Shown: piece after piece, positions 1-11,935 of the stretch
Numbering within the stretch: position 1 is the stretch's first letter
How the letters are laid out: every line of letters begins with the position of its first letter
NCBI RefSeq assembly: GCF_008831285.2
Contig: NC_045138.2
Coordinates: forward strand, 9,577,205-9,641,204
DNA length: 64,000 bases
Direction: 5' to 3'
From: Nymphaea colorata
Lineage: Eukaryota > Streptophyta > Magnoliopsida > Nymphaeales > Nymphaeaceae
Notes under the pieces: model-generated
Told to the model about the DNA's origin: nothing
Database searches by the model: none
What the model saw: only the letters and a program-made list of their open reading frames with translations
Program-made: the position numbers and the translations under genes

Positions 1-10
1 CTGGTATGGC

Positions 11-76
11 CGTACAAACACACACACACACACAGACAAGCGTATGTGTGTGTGTGTCTATATATATATATATATA
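11..76. repeat. Compound (CA)n/(GT)n/(TA)n microsatellite
   Basis: A CA run is followed by a GT run and then a TA run, so the tract is partly self-complementary and could form a hairpin. It is a simple repeat with no coding content. From here to about 870 I see no gene, only non-coding sequence. Confidence 0.9.
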
Positions 77-699
77 TTGGAATTCAAACAAACAGAATAG
101 CATATTCATAAATCATGATCCAAAATAAATTGATAGATACTATGCATAAGTGCATAGATGCAGGTCCAACGATGTTGACTGAAAAACGCACAAATCAGGT
201 TATCTCTGGTGGACCAGAAAAACACACAAATCAGGCAACAATGGTTTATTTCAGTGTGTGAACCATAAACATAGCAGTTCAAATCGAAGAAAGGGATAGT
301 GGCAGAAATAAAGAAGTCGACGGATGATGAAAATACTTGTCACCGGTCAATAGGAAAGGCTGTTGGACGATGGGTGAGGCTGTCGGAGATGGAAAAAGCT
401 TAAACGTTGGACAGAGAAAAAAAAACACCCAAATCAGGCGATGAACCAGCCCGATGATGCTTGAATACCATAGCAAGGGCATCGCCTTTCGCCGGAGAAG
501 TCGCCGTTCACCGGAATACTTGATCACGTGGTGGAAAATGGACGGAGGTCGCCGGAGTTTCCCTTATTGTTTACTTGAACAGTGGGCATTGCTGGTTGCT
601 GTGGGTGAAAAGCAGATGCTGCGTTTTCTTTAAAGTTAAAAAAAACAAAGAAAAAAAAAAAAGAAAACATAAACCCTAACCTGTGGACAATTTTGGATT

Positions 700-833
700 C
701 GGTCAACTTTGACCGAGTTCAAAAATTGATGGATACGTACTCGGGTACATTGACCGTATGCCGATACCCATATCAGTATCGTACCGGTGCGGTACGGGTA
801 CTCCTCCTTAAGAGCAGTACCCGTGTTACATAG
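700..833. mobile_element. Possible end of a hAT-like MITE (GTACCG/CGGTAC-rich)
   Basis: This stretch is rich in GTACCG, CGGTAC and GATACC words and ends with a sequence whose reverse complement starts CTATGTAACACGGGTAC. That resembles the terminus CTATGTCACATGG of the better-defined element at 14,739-15,109. I did not find the matching left end, so it is probably a truncated relative. Confidence 0.35.
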
Positions 834-875
834 AGAACATTGTTTTCTTTTTTGCATCTGACAATGTTCTAATTA

Positions 876-1239
876 GTCACAAATAATGTCTTGGAGTTTT
901 AAACGGTGAGGTTTTTTTCGGGGAGGTTTTTTTTCGGGTATAATACTGTGAGCTTAAAAAAAACGGAAAAAATATAGTAAATTTTTTAAAAATTTAAAAA
1001 ACTAAAAATGAGAGAAAAATAAAATAAGCGAGAAACTAATAGGACAAACTTCAAAAGATAAGTAGATTTGCAACAAATAAAAAACATAAAATGAAAAAAA
1101 CCGTTTAGCATTAAAAAAAACTGAAAGAATGAAAAAAGTGAAAAAACGTAAAAACGTTTTTTTTTTAGTTTTGAACGGCCATTTAATTTAACGCATTTTT
1201 TTTTTGTTTTTTTCAAAAAAAAAACGCCTTTTTTGTGAC
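876..1239 (-). mobile_element. MITE with GTCACAAA termini and TA target duplication (copy 1)
   Basis: The element begins GTCACAAA and ends TTTGTGAC, an inverted repeat, and is flanked on both sides by TA (874-875 and 1240-1241). The interior is poly-A/poly-T rich and non-coding. A second copy lies at 13,907-14,306 in the opposite orientation; they share, for example, GTTTTAAACGG near one end. A TA duplication and a short internal sequence fit a Tc1/mariner-type MITE, but the ends are not the classic Stowaway sequence, so the superfamily is inferred. Confidence 0.7.
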
Positions 1240-1514
1240 TATGGACATCTAAATGTCAATTTTCATCTCGTATTCAGAACCTTGGAAAACCATACTTGTT
1301 GCAAATATGCATCGGCTTATATCTGATGATTTTCTGTGTTCGTTTAAAAATGACAATGAAAATATTTAATCGGATAAAAATGCTCATTTTTCCAGCCCTT
1401 ATGTCACTTTATGGCCAATACTTATGCATATCAGCTGATATGCATTCAATTCTGGATGTTGGTATGTTTTATATCATTTACCATGGTTCTTGTCTTTGTA
1501 CTTTTAAGCATCGC

Positions 1515-1889
1515 AGCTGATGCTGGTTTTGGTGTTCACGGTGTAGAAAAACCAGTTATATACTCGGGCTCTAGCGGATCAGCATGGGGATCCGTAAAGC
1601 TACCCCATCAGGTCTGTTCCTTTGATCAGCTATGTTTTGTTTCTGTCTTTTGGTTGACCCTTTGAGCCTGCCATGATATGTTTCTATCTGCAGATGGACT
1701 TCCTAGCTGAACTCCGTCGAGCAATTCAAATGGCAAATGCGCAATCTGCCAATACTGGGTCCAGAGATTCACCCCCTGGGAGAAGTTGATGTCCTCAAAG
1801 ATGAAATTGTCATGATAAGGAAGTTACTCAAAAGTGGTCCTCCTGGATTAAGATCAGATGCCCATTTTCTTTTGATCAGTCATTCATGA
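1515..1889 (+). pseudogene. Unclassified plant gene remnant (two exon-like pieces)
   Basis: An open stretch reading ADAGFGVHGVEKPVIYSGSS onward ends at a good splice donor (CATCAG then GTCTG, exon end 1611). A second piece starts at 1694 after CTGCAG with MDFLAELRRAIQMANAQ, in the same phase. It runs into a stop at 1787-1789, and a shifted frame then continues VDVLKDEIVMIRKLLKSG. Further coding-like islands follow at 1930-2130 (PACLMPERAEMPIYNYDAAE) and 2368-2455. Conserved-looking residues with exon boundaries but internal frameshifts suggest a decaying gene. I do not recognise the family. From about 2,460 to 3,540 I see no feature. Confidence 0.4.
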
Positions 1890-3544
1890 ATATGCTTAGA
1901 TGATATGCTGTCAAGAAGAGAAGTCTATGTTTGTCATTGTCTAAAATCTATGGAGATTGTGCCAGCTTGCTTAATGCCTGAGCGAGCAGAGATGCCAATC
2001 TATAATTATGATGCAGCAGAATCAACTGCTACAACTGTTACAAAATTCTTCTGTATTCCTTGTTCTGGACATTCAATGTGTTTGGCAAGGTGGTTCCGTC
2101 AACAGCCGGAAGACTGCAGTCAAAATTTGATCCGTTTTCTCTTCATATAAATTCTAGTTTTTCTTTCTTTTTTTCAAAATGTGAACTTCAAAGATGGTCA
2201 TGGTAGTCTGAATGGAGAATGGAGATGAGCCTCTGTCGTCCCAAATCTACATATTGGGAGAGTGCTGTTCACTATCACGGGTTTTGGTTCCATCTCTTCT
2301 CATCTATCCAGCTTCAGACACGGCCTTAAGGTTCTTGCGTGATATGATCTTGATTTGTCTCAACAGGCCGTATCCATTGGTAGTCTTGTAACTGCTAACC
2401 AGAATTTTCGTGCTACAATTGATGAGGATGTAGATGTAATTCATGGGAAGGTACAACTGACCTCTCGCAGGTCAGTGCAGGTCATATGTTAAGTCCCCTA
2501 ACATGTCACAGTGGGGTTAGGGGCTGGAAATGACAAACATACCCTTGATAGCAATCTAGAAGTGACAAAATTGAGATCTGAAAAAAAGACTGAATAAGAA
2601 GATGAAAAACACCCCTATGATGAAGTGGTAGAACACGGTTCTCATGTAAGCCACCTTAACACCGATTCACTAGTTCGGCCCTTGCCATGCTTACCTGGGT
2701 AAATGTTCAAGTGTCTATTTACGGGCGCAGGTTAATTGTGAATAGGTTTCTCATCCCAAGCGAAGGTTTTCTGTTACAAAAGCGTGTGAAGGAACCAAAT
2801 TTGACAGCTTGAAACTTCTAACATGCTTGCTTTTTCCTTCAGAGCATCCCGAGATTTTCTCATGCAAAAGTTAGAATTAAAGAAGAGGAATGGTGCATGA
2901 CTGCTAGGGAAGAGGGCTCGGTTGCCTTTTATTACTTAACCATACAGAAATCCCCGCAAGCTTCTACTTAGATCTCTCTTTGTTTCTTTTCAGTCTCTTT
3001 TTGCTTTTCTTGAGGTGTCTGTTGATTGCATAGATTTGTTAATAAAAACTGCTTGAATATTCATTACCTTGTTAAAATCCAAATTGAGAGTACTTGATAT
3101 TTTGTTTATGAGAGGGTCCTAATGTAAATAATAGCAGAGCTACTTCTTAATAAGTATAGACCCGGCCACCCCTATCACTTGAGAAGCATTGTCTCCAGTA
3201 AGTGCATGAAAAGAAAACTCATGCGTATGGTTTTGGATTCACTTCTGCCTCTTCATGTGTTTCCACCTCTATAGCTTCATTTTCAGTTTCATCTGTCAAG
3301 CATATGTAAAAACTTTTGTAAGTGTTCCTTGCAGTCCATTTTTCATCACATTGGAAACACAGTTTTCTACCTATCTTATCTTTAATCTGTTATGGACTAG
3401 GTTTTTTAACTAAGATTTGCTTACTTGTATGTACATTCTTAACAGGCTGCATGACATCAGTGGAATCCTTATGGTTTGCAGTCAGTCTGCTGATTGGATC
3501 ACGTGGAGACATCCCTTTCTCAAACCCAATTCCCTACATATGGT

Positions 3545-4390
3545 ACTTCTCCTCGGCTTTTAGCCAACTCGAAGCTCTCTAGAAGGGACTGTGAATGAGC
3601 TTCTTGACATCAATTTGGCTATCCTCATGCAGTCCGCCAATAAACACCTTTTGTAGTAGTCAGTCATGAACCATAGTATTGATCTCGTTGAATTCAGTTT
3701 GATACCCAATGGATTCCCTCTACTGAATTTTTGACAACTCAGCATTATAATCTAAATAGCCAAATGGATCGAAGCGTGCCACTAGTGTCTTCACGAACTG
3801 GTGACATGAGGGTTTGCCTTGCTAGGCAATGAGGCAGAAGTATCATATGATTGTGCCTTTAAGATGGACAGTAACATGGGCTACGTATTGCTCCACTGGA
3901 ATATTTTGACATTTAAAGTACTGCATTGCTTGAGAGGCCCATACGAGTGGGTCTTAACCTGAAAAACATGGGAAGTCCATTTCCAGCGATTTCAATGAAA
4001 ACGTATATTCCCCATTGCAAGATGAACTAGGCAGTGGCTAATATTCGTTTTTGTGCTATGTAAGCAGATGGTGGAATGGAGGACATTGATTGTGGTGGGT
4101 TCTTTTTGCGCCTACATGATTATGAGACAATGAGGCATTGTCAGCAACTGTGCGATGATTGGTATTGGTCTGGACTTCTCTAACATGTGTGGTGAGCATT
4201 TGTTCTTTTCTCATTGGTTTGGAGTCACTAATTAATGTCTATTATTCACTGACCATGTTGTTGTAGTTCATCTCCATGAATTCCATATAACTATTCAACC
4301 ATCTGCTGAGCCTCCTCATTCTGGTTGTGGAACGTCTCCGATGCAGGGGGAGCTTCCTTACCTACCATGGCATGCAGAGCGATGATCGAA
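3545..4390 (-). pseudogene. Ty3/gypsy-type gag remnant
   Basis: Read on the minus strand, this region encodes pieces typical of a plant Ty3/gypsy Gag (Retrotrans_gag family): MDFPCFSG, then WASQAMQYF, then VARFDPFGYLDYNAELSK and FNEINTMVHD. Stops and frameshifts break the frame many times. It begins just inside a tRNA primer-binding site (reverse complement GGTTTTGATACCA, 4391-4403) and an adjoining LTR, the expected order LTR-PBS-gag. No protease, reverse transcriptase or integrase follows; the element is truncated near 3,540. Confidence 0.7.
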
Positions 4391-4406
4391 GGTTTTGATA
4401 CCATTT

Positions 4407-4784
4407 TGTTATCTGCCGCACCTACAAGGTCACCTAGAAGTCAGAGTTATGAAGAAAGAAATCTAAACACATTTGAGCCCCAAGTGAGCGGAAAAGCCGA
4501 TCATAAGGGTTTCTCTTTCATTAACAATCACATAAGAAAGCAAGGTCACCCAACCTAATATTTATATGGTAATTTCATTCAAATATTGTTATTTGGGGGT
4601 GGCACAAACAAAATTTAAAGTGGTAATGGAGAATGACAATTCTTTGCGATGTAAGGGTTGTTGTCCATAAGAAATGTTAGGATGGGAGGAGCACATTTGT
4701 TTTGGGGATGCAATGACTGAGAGGACTTGGAGTATAGAATGAAATTTTGTGGACATGAAAATAAAATGTAGGGGTATGTGAACA
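4407..4784 (-). mobile_element. Probable LTR of the gypsy remnant
   Basis: The stretch begins TGTTATC right next to the primer-binding site and ends TGAACA, so it has TG...CA borders in either reading. On the minus strand it has a TATA-like TATAAATATT near 4,560, consistent with an LTR promoter. The right border (4784) is inferred only from the TG/CA rule; the second LTR of this element was not found in the window. Confidence 0.5.
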
Positions 4785-7402
4785 CCGCAAATTTTTCCTT
4801 TCAAAATGACCATTTAACCTCTATGTCATCTGTTTTACTATTGTTCTTTGGCACATTTCCGACTTGTTTGGTTTGTGGCTCTAGGGCAAAGTCAGATAAT
4901 CCCATCAAGCATCCCTAGTAGGGTCTGCCATAACTTGAAACCTAGAAAAACCCCAACCCAAGGGCAACCCCAGGTCACGTCCAAAATAGCTTATGTCAAC
5001 TTCAGTCGGCTAATTAGCCCATCGGAACCTAGGAAAACCCTAGCTCCCTAGGTCAACCCCATGTTTATTTGACCATTTGCCCCTAGACCCTTCATTTTGA
5101 CATAATTTCATAGGAAGACTGCAAAAGCCTTCAGAATCATTTGTCACTAGATGGATTCCATCCATCCAAGTGCCCCCAAAGCAATCAGAATGAAGTCGCC
5201 GCCTAATTTTAGCCAAAAATGGTCCGTTTACCATAAATTTCAACCATTTTATGTCACTTGAACATGTGCAACTCTAATCAAACCACGTTTGAATCTCCTT
5301 AGAACTAGCTGATAATTTTCAGTGCGCTTCCCAGTTCTAGTACCTAAATTCCAGATTTAGAGCGATCATTTCTACAAAATGATTGTCCATTTCTACCTGA
5401 TTTGAGCTAGTCATCTCGAACCAAGCTGGAAACATATTCTTCAGGGCATGATCTGAGAATTGTTGAGATCAGTTTGAGTAATTCTACCTTTGATTGAACA
5501 TAATTTTGATTTTTTAGTTACTTAGGAGTGTCCATGCCTGCACACTGTCACTAGTGGCTTTAGCACTCATTCTTGAGCAATTCGTAAACCTAATTTTCTA
5601 TTTCTTCATGTAGGTGCTCTCAGGATCACTCAACCAAAGTAATATTGAAGTCAGTTGCCTTAGACAAGTTCAAATCAACCCTTCCATCTTGTCATTCCAT
5701 TTTATTAATTTACAGGTTCAATTTCATGCTTGTCATTTTGCAAAAATACAAATTTTTATGGGCAAATGTTGGAAATTTTCCACCAAACATGCTTAAAACC
5801 AAACCTAGCCCATGGTCTGGTGCAGGCAGCCTACCGACACAGGCTTGCAGAGCCCAATTTCTACACCAGTGGCAAAGTTGTTGAAAACTGATATGTGCAT
5901 TATTTCTCATGTATCTAAGTTTGGACTTGCATAAACCTAAATTAGAATCACCCAAGCCTTAAATGGAGCCCAGTAGGCTCACATAGGGCTTGAGCCTACC
6001 TAGGACCAGGCCTAGCAAAAAACTGAACCCAGTGAATGAACAACTATAGACACCCTAAATTTTTTGTTGCCAAAATGGCCATTTTCCCATTTTAATGAAG
6101 ATTTTGTGTTGATTTTCTCAAATGTTTTTTTTTTTTTCAAATACCAAGGCCAAAAGATCACACAAACAGAAATTCATAATCCTAATGTCAGGCAGCTAGA
6201 CCTAGATCACTCAGCTTACTACCAATCAAAAAATGACCATTTTACCTTTGGTCATTCCCATTTCACCCAATTTTCATGAAACAACTATGGAACATCTGAG
6301 AATTATGTTTTACCAACCCAATCACAAAAATTCTCAAATTTATAGATCACTATGAGCTTCCACAACCCATTGTCTAGCTCACATTTAATCAAATTTGAAG
6401 TAAAATGGTCAATTTTTGTTGTTTTCGGCAATTTCTTCACACTAGAACATCTATTGACCTCACCATCTTTACATTCAAATCTTTTTTAGTGTCAACAGAT
6501 ATTTTCAGTGATACCTTCAATTTTCAAGGCCAAATTCCAATCACAAACCTTCAATTTCCCTTCATTTCAGTTGAAATGATCTCACTTAATCATTTGGATA
6601 ATCCTAAGTAAGAACACCCTATCAATCCCCGTGAAGCTCATGTATACTTTTTTCAATATCTATTTTCAAAGTTAATTTTTGCTCACTTATCTTAACTTAA
6701 GCTTTAGAGAGTTGTCCTGACACCAAACTCACTCTCTCTCATTTAATTTGAGTGTCTTAGTTGAAATTCTCTTAATCAAAATTTTCTTAATCTATGGCTA
6801 GTCATCCCATGTTATGTGGGCAACATGCTCCTTAGTGTTTGAATTGACTATTTTAAGCTCCATTCTAGTTAATTCATTTTCATTTGAATCCAGTTCATTG
6901 TCCATATCCACTCATTTCTCTCACATATCTAGAGAGCTCAGTCTCATCTAAAACTTCAAAGCTAATTCTCATAATCTAGAAGTTAGATTTGTGATTTCTT
7001 TGCATCAATGCGATCAGATATAGAGTATTATCATCTTCACTTTAGAAAGATCACACAATATATCATTACCCTGAATTTCCCTATCTTGTTTGAATGATTG
7101 AATCTAGACACTCTCTCTTGTGGCTTCGGAGCTAAATTCTAATCAAACTGAGATCCTTAGATTTCAATTTAGAGCATGTCAGTAGATTCAACATCACTTG
7201 AAAAGAGTATCAATGTGTCCATTTCTCATAAACAAGATCGAAATCCTTGTTTTACATTTTACCTTCTACATTTCAATTTTTTACCTTGGTCCAATTTGAT
7301 AATGTGTGATTTTCAAGGGAAAATCAAGTCATTTTCTCATGAAACTTCATACGAGCATATATTTCGGTCTTGTTCATGATTTTGCATAGTTTGATACACA
7401 AT
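4785..7402. other. Non-coding spacer, AT-rich
   Basis: There is no convincing gene. Scattered short open frames lack any recognisable domain. Phrases such as GAGCCCAACATGGC and repeated AACCCAA/TGAACCC words recur here and in the tandem duplication that follows, suggesting this is the body of an old retrotransposon, but I cannot define its borders. Confidence 0.5.
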
Positions 7403-7977
7403 GACTCGTAGAACATGGTTTTTATGCTAGGAGTAAAACTGTCATTTGGAAAATGTTCAACATTTTTATATTTCCCTAAGTTAGGAGCCACATAAACCTA
7501 ACTTACATGCTTTATATGTCAGGCCTGAGCCCAACATGGCTAACACAGCCTCTGAACTCATCTTGAATCCAGTTCAGGTGAAAACCTAACTCAGGCAACT
7601 CAGTTTGACTTAAAAGTGAAACCAATTGACCTGAACCCAACCTGGTCCTGCATCCAACCCCATCCAAACACGAAAAATGCCCAAGTCAATGACTCGTAAA
7701 ACATGGTTTTTGTGCCAAGAGCAAAACTATCATTTGGTAATTGTGCATCAATTTCATATTTTTCTAGGTTAGGAGCCACATGAACCTAACTTGCACATTT
7801 CATATGCCAGACTTGAGCCCAACATGGCTCACGCAGGGTTTGAATTCATCTTGAATACACTTCAACTCAAAACCTAACTCGGTCAAATTAGTTTGACCTA
7901 AGCTGAACCCAATTGACTTGAACTTAGGCTGGACATACATCCAACCCCATCCAAACACAAAACAAGCCAAGGTCAAC
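7403..7977 (+). repeat. Direct tandem duplication, two copies of about 288 bp
   Basis: Copy 1 (7403-7690) and copy 2 (7691-7977) can be followed side by side from GACTCGTARAACATGGTTTT to CAAGTCAAT/CAAGGTCAAC, with scattered substitutions and few indels. The unit has no long open frame. It sits in retrotransposon-like sequence, so a duplication within an LTR or untranslated region is the likely origin. Confidence 0.85.
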
Positions 7978-9729
7978 CTCCTAACACTGAGTTTGAACTC
8001 ATTGAGCCTAGGTCCTGTGCCTAGATATCAGATCTTGATTTTTGAACTCCAAATCTGCAATGTGGATTTATGGTCTACATGATTTCAGATCTGGATCTCA
8101 TTTCTGATATCTAGAATCACTTTTTTCAATCAAGAGCATGATCTTAACCTCTGATCTAAAATCCAAATGCATATTCAGAATTCGAATCAAAATCCAAATC
8201 AAGCATCAGATCTCTAATTCAATGCTCTATTTTGATCCATCCTGAGCAAATACGATTACGGCCAAACATCTCATGGCTGGCCAGGGTTTTATCATTTTCC
8301 AAAAGGGTCGCCCCTGGCCACTATTAATTATGCATGTCCTTTGCTTGTGGATGCAGACATATTGTCGAACCACATACATTTTGTGTTTTAATGTTTAGAT
8401 TTTATGCCTTATAGGTTTTTTCTTCTTGTTTGATAGTTTGGTTGGTGGTTTATTTTGATTCAATTGTGGTTTTGTCTTAACATTCCTCACACTACTTGAC
8501 AATAATTAGAGGAGAGCTTATATCGAGTTTTCCAACCAGGTAGATTGTGATCCATCTTTTTTTGTCTTGATTACAACCAAGACTTTGTGCCTCTGTGCAC
8601 TATGCTTTTGCTTTCACTCAACCCAAGCACATTGCTTGTTTTTTATTCTTTTGATGAAACCTTACCAGACCACCACCCAACTTCGTTGCTTGTATGCTTG
8701 GACAAACATAGATGGCTGGGATAGCTTACCCAACCTATTTTGTTTTGCATTTTCATTTCCCTTATTGAGGGTTAACCTAAACCTATGCTTGGAATATAGT
8801 TGTCCACACAATAATAAGGGATGTATGTATTTTTGAGGAGAGAGAAACCATGGTGTATTTATAAAAGAGTGATTTTATTTTGGCAACCCTTTTCCTGTAA
8901 AAGAAATGAATTGATTTTATAGAATTCCAAAGAAATTCTTCAACCTTTTCTAGAAACATATGATTATTGATCATCTTTTCACATTTTAAAAATAATCTAC
9001 ATGTTGAAGAATATCCACAAGGGTATTTCTGAAGTTGATATGATTCTTTGTTTTGTATATTTTATTTGAAGAGAGGAATGATCCCAAAGAATCGATCTTT
9101 CTTTTTTGTGTTGGATCTCTAATTGATTGATGAAATTATACAAAATTATTCTTCCTATGTGTTACAAATTATTATTCAATTATAGACACTAACAAAAATG
9201 AAGAAACAAAATCTGTATTTGTGGATTCTCCAGAATGGATTCATAATAAGAAAATGTTCTTTGTATTGGCTCTTTTTCACACTTTATATCAAAAGTTACT
9301 TTGTCCATGACTGGATACTTTTATCCTTAATTTTGAAAATAATAAGAAAAATGTCTTCCCTAGAGGCTGGGCGTCATCATTGTTTTCACCAGGAAAGATC
9401 TTATGACAGAGGATGAACCCTTTTAGTGGCATGTTTTGATCCTTTTCCCCATTACTCAAAAAAAAGTGAGCTACAATTTCAAATACAAGATACCACCATT
9501 ATGCCTGGACAATTAGACATCCAATCCGTAATGGCAATGAGAGGCTCTACTAACTAAGCTATATTCTCCAAGCGAAGTGGAGCATGCATGGAGTCAAATG
9601 CTTCTTCTATTATTTTTCATGGCATACTTAGGCCATCCAGGATTTGAACTAGATATAATTAGCATATCTTCTGAGAATCTAGGATCAAACTCCTCTTTTG
9701 GCCTTGATTGGGCTTCTCAAACATACTAG
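7978..9729. other. Non-coding spacer
   Basis: I see no gene here. About 8,030-8,230 is rich in GATCTGAAT/ATTCAGATC-like words, a texture also seen at 49,500-49,650. About 9,430-9,720 contains a stretch resembling a tRNA A-box reverse complement, but the boxes are in the wrong order for a tRNA. Confidence 0.5.
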
Positions 9730-11385
9730 TAGGGGTGTACACGAGCTGATTGGAGCTCAAATTGGGCCAGCTTGAGCTCAGCTCGACTTCCATATTGTGC
9801 AGCTCAACCTTGTCTCAAGATCTAGTTGAGCTTTACACGGCAGGCTCTGTTCAACTTGAAAGGCTATGTTTGAGTCTGAGCTCGACTTGTTTAAGCTCAA
9901 TGGCTCACTATGACATCCATGTCTCGACTAAGGAAAACTAGCAACCTTGCCACTGCGACCAAAGCAGGGGAAAGAGAAGAAGAAAATTGAAGCAAGAGAT
10001 GGGGAGACAGAGAGCAATAAGAAAGGGTGAAGAATTAGAGAAAGAAAAAATAAATAAAGGGAAAAATGGAGAGATAGAGAGAAAATTGTGGAGATAGAGA
10101 GCAACCAGACAAAAAGTAGAAAAAAAAATAAGAAAACAACATAAAGAAAAAAGAGGACCAGGGGTAGGGAAGGAGGAGGAGGGGAAAAAAACAAACAAAA
10201 GAAAAAAAGAGAGATAGGGAACCATGAGAGAAGAAGAAGAAGTAGTAGTAGTGGGGAAGAAAAACAGAGAATAGGCAATAACACAAGGAGGAAAGAAGAA
10301 GAAGAAAAGGAGTCGTTGGTGCCACAACAACAACAATAAAGGGGGAATAAAAAAGAGGAGAAAAAAAAGGAGAAAGGTGATGAGAGAAAGAGAAATAGAG
10401 AGTTTACCAGCCTCCAATCCACAAGTACGCATGTCTCGATGAGCTCACCAATCACCAATGATGGCTAAGGAAGGCTGGCAAACCCCTGTAGATAGAATTT
10501 GATGAGATTACCAAAAGAATTTGACACCTGTTGAAAAAAGAGAGAGGAAAAGAGAGAAAGAGGGAGGAAGGGAAGGAAGCTGAGATTGTTATTGTGATGA
10601 TGATAGAGGAGTGAAGCATTGCGAGCTTGCACCGCCTGCTGCCATGAAGTTGGCTGGAAATTGTGTCTGTCACCTTTGCTCATTTGAAATTGAACAATAG
10701 AATCGTGGAAACCTTAACATCCTGTTTGGGTGGAGGGAGAGAGAGAGAAAGAAATGAAAAGAAAGACTTTTCGTGTGGATGACTAATTAACAAGGAGGGA
10801 AAAAAAGAGAGAGCCAATAATTGTGTTTAGGTGCAAAAAAAAGGAAAGGTCGAAGAAGGAAAGGATTTTTTTTAATGCAATTTCAATCTTTCCAAAAATG
10901 GAGAGATTTGGAGGGAAAGGAATGGACTTTCCTTTCTTTTCCTTTCTTCCCCATTCTTTTCTTTTTTCTTTTTTCTTTAGCGTAAAGGTTTGAGAGAAGA
11001 AAGGAAATGCGACAAGGCAAAAACTCTTTAAGGTTTGAGAAAAGAGCGTATAGTGAACACAACATTGAAAAAGGTTTCCATACACTATATTATGTCAAAT
11101 TACAAAATCACCCCTCATTTTATGTGTTTTCCTAAAAACAGATTAAGTATCTCTATATTTTGACCTTGCACCATCTCAAGTTTCTAAAATTACAAAAATA
11201 GGCTGGGAATGAACTTACACTAGTTTAATTGTTTCGAGTTTGTCTAACCTGAATTCGACTCGTTTACAAACTCGGTCTCTCAATTAAGTTCGAACTGAAA
11301 TCATTAACAAGAGTCAAACTTGAGTCTAGCTTAACCAAATGAGTTGGAGTCAGCTCGAGTTGGGTGGACTCATTGTACACTCCTA
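9730..11385. mobile_element. hAT-like non-autonomous transposon with polypurine core
   Basis: The left end reads TAGGGGTGTACA and the right end TGTACACTCCTA, an inverted pair with one mismatch. The 8 bases outside, CATACTAG and CTTACTAC, match at 6 of 8 positions, as an aged 8-bp duplication would. Subterminal zones on both sides are full of AGCTCGA/GAGCTC words in both orientations, typical of hAT transposase binding. The middle (about 9,950-10,810) is almost pure purine on the plus strand, and the long minus-strand open frames there are low-complexity Phe/Leu/Ser runs, not genes. No transposase is present. Confidence 0.6.
9950..10810 (+). repeat. Long imperfect polypurine (GA/AAG) tract
   Basis: Roughly 860 bases are strongly purine-biased on the plus strand, built from GAGA, GAAG, AAAGA and AGG words with few pyrimidine interruptions. 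Such tracts can form triplex structures. The complementary strand gives spurious long open frames. Confidence 0.8.
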
Positions 11386-11599
11386 CTTACTACTACTTCC
11401 TTTTGTCTATTATATTTTTATCCAATTTTGAGGTCAAAACAGCCTCCTATTTGTATAAGATACCACCACACTCCTTCACAGTCCAAACTCTCCTCTTGGT
11501 CATTGGCCTGTGAATTCACAACAGCCTCTAGCTTGAAACACATCCAGATTTAGCTAGTTCATTTGGAAGCTTTGATCATATGACATATTATTTAAGTCT

Positions 11600-11935
11600 G
11601 AACAACAAAACAGTATTTTATTGCTGTGGATATGAAGTCGTGAAAAGAAGAACACGTTATTTGGATTCCCTTCATCCACGAAGTATTTTTCATTGTTCAT
11701 TCTTCATTCCAGCAAGCTTACACAACACCAGCCTCATTTTGTGTCAGACGTTGAAAGGCCCAAGGATGTTGGTCAAGTTGCTTACTGACAGGTCGTGGCA
11801 TAGAATGTAGGTTGGAGATGCGATTCCTACAGGAACTCACCTTCTACGCCGCTAACGCCAGCCTCAGCTGCCTGCCCCTCTTCGTCGCTGACCTCTTCAA
11901 CTTTTATCCCCCTCCTCTCTGGTCTTAGGTTTGAG
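11600..11935 (+). pseudogene. Possible degenerate exon, unclassified
   Basis: Several short coding-like islands in different frames lie close together: EVVKRRTRYLDSLHP near 11,633, then ERPKDVGQVAY near 11,755, then MRFLQELTFYAANASLSCLP near 11,818, the last in GC-richer sequence than its surroundings. They could be parts of one broken gene. I do not recognise the family. The remaining spacer to 12,676 shows nothing. Confidence 0.3.

Noticed and set aside
2590..2740. Possible tRNA-derived SINE (A-box-like TGATGAAGTGGT and a weak B-box)
   Set aside because: The B-box match is poor, and no poly-A or T tail or target duplication was visible, so evidence is too thin.
9500..9660. tRNA-like reverse-complement phrases (CTAACTAAGCTAT, CCAGGATTTGAAC)
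   Set aside because: The boxes are in the wrong order for one tRNA on either strand and no cloverleaf can be drawn.
9928..10458. Long minus-strand open frames rich in Phe, Leu and Ser
   Set aside because: They are the complement of a polypurine tract; three overlapping frames are all open and all low complexity, with no domain.
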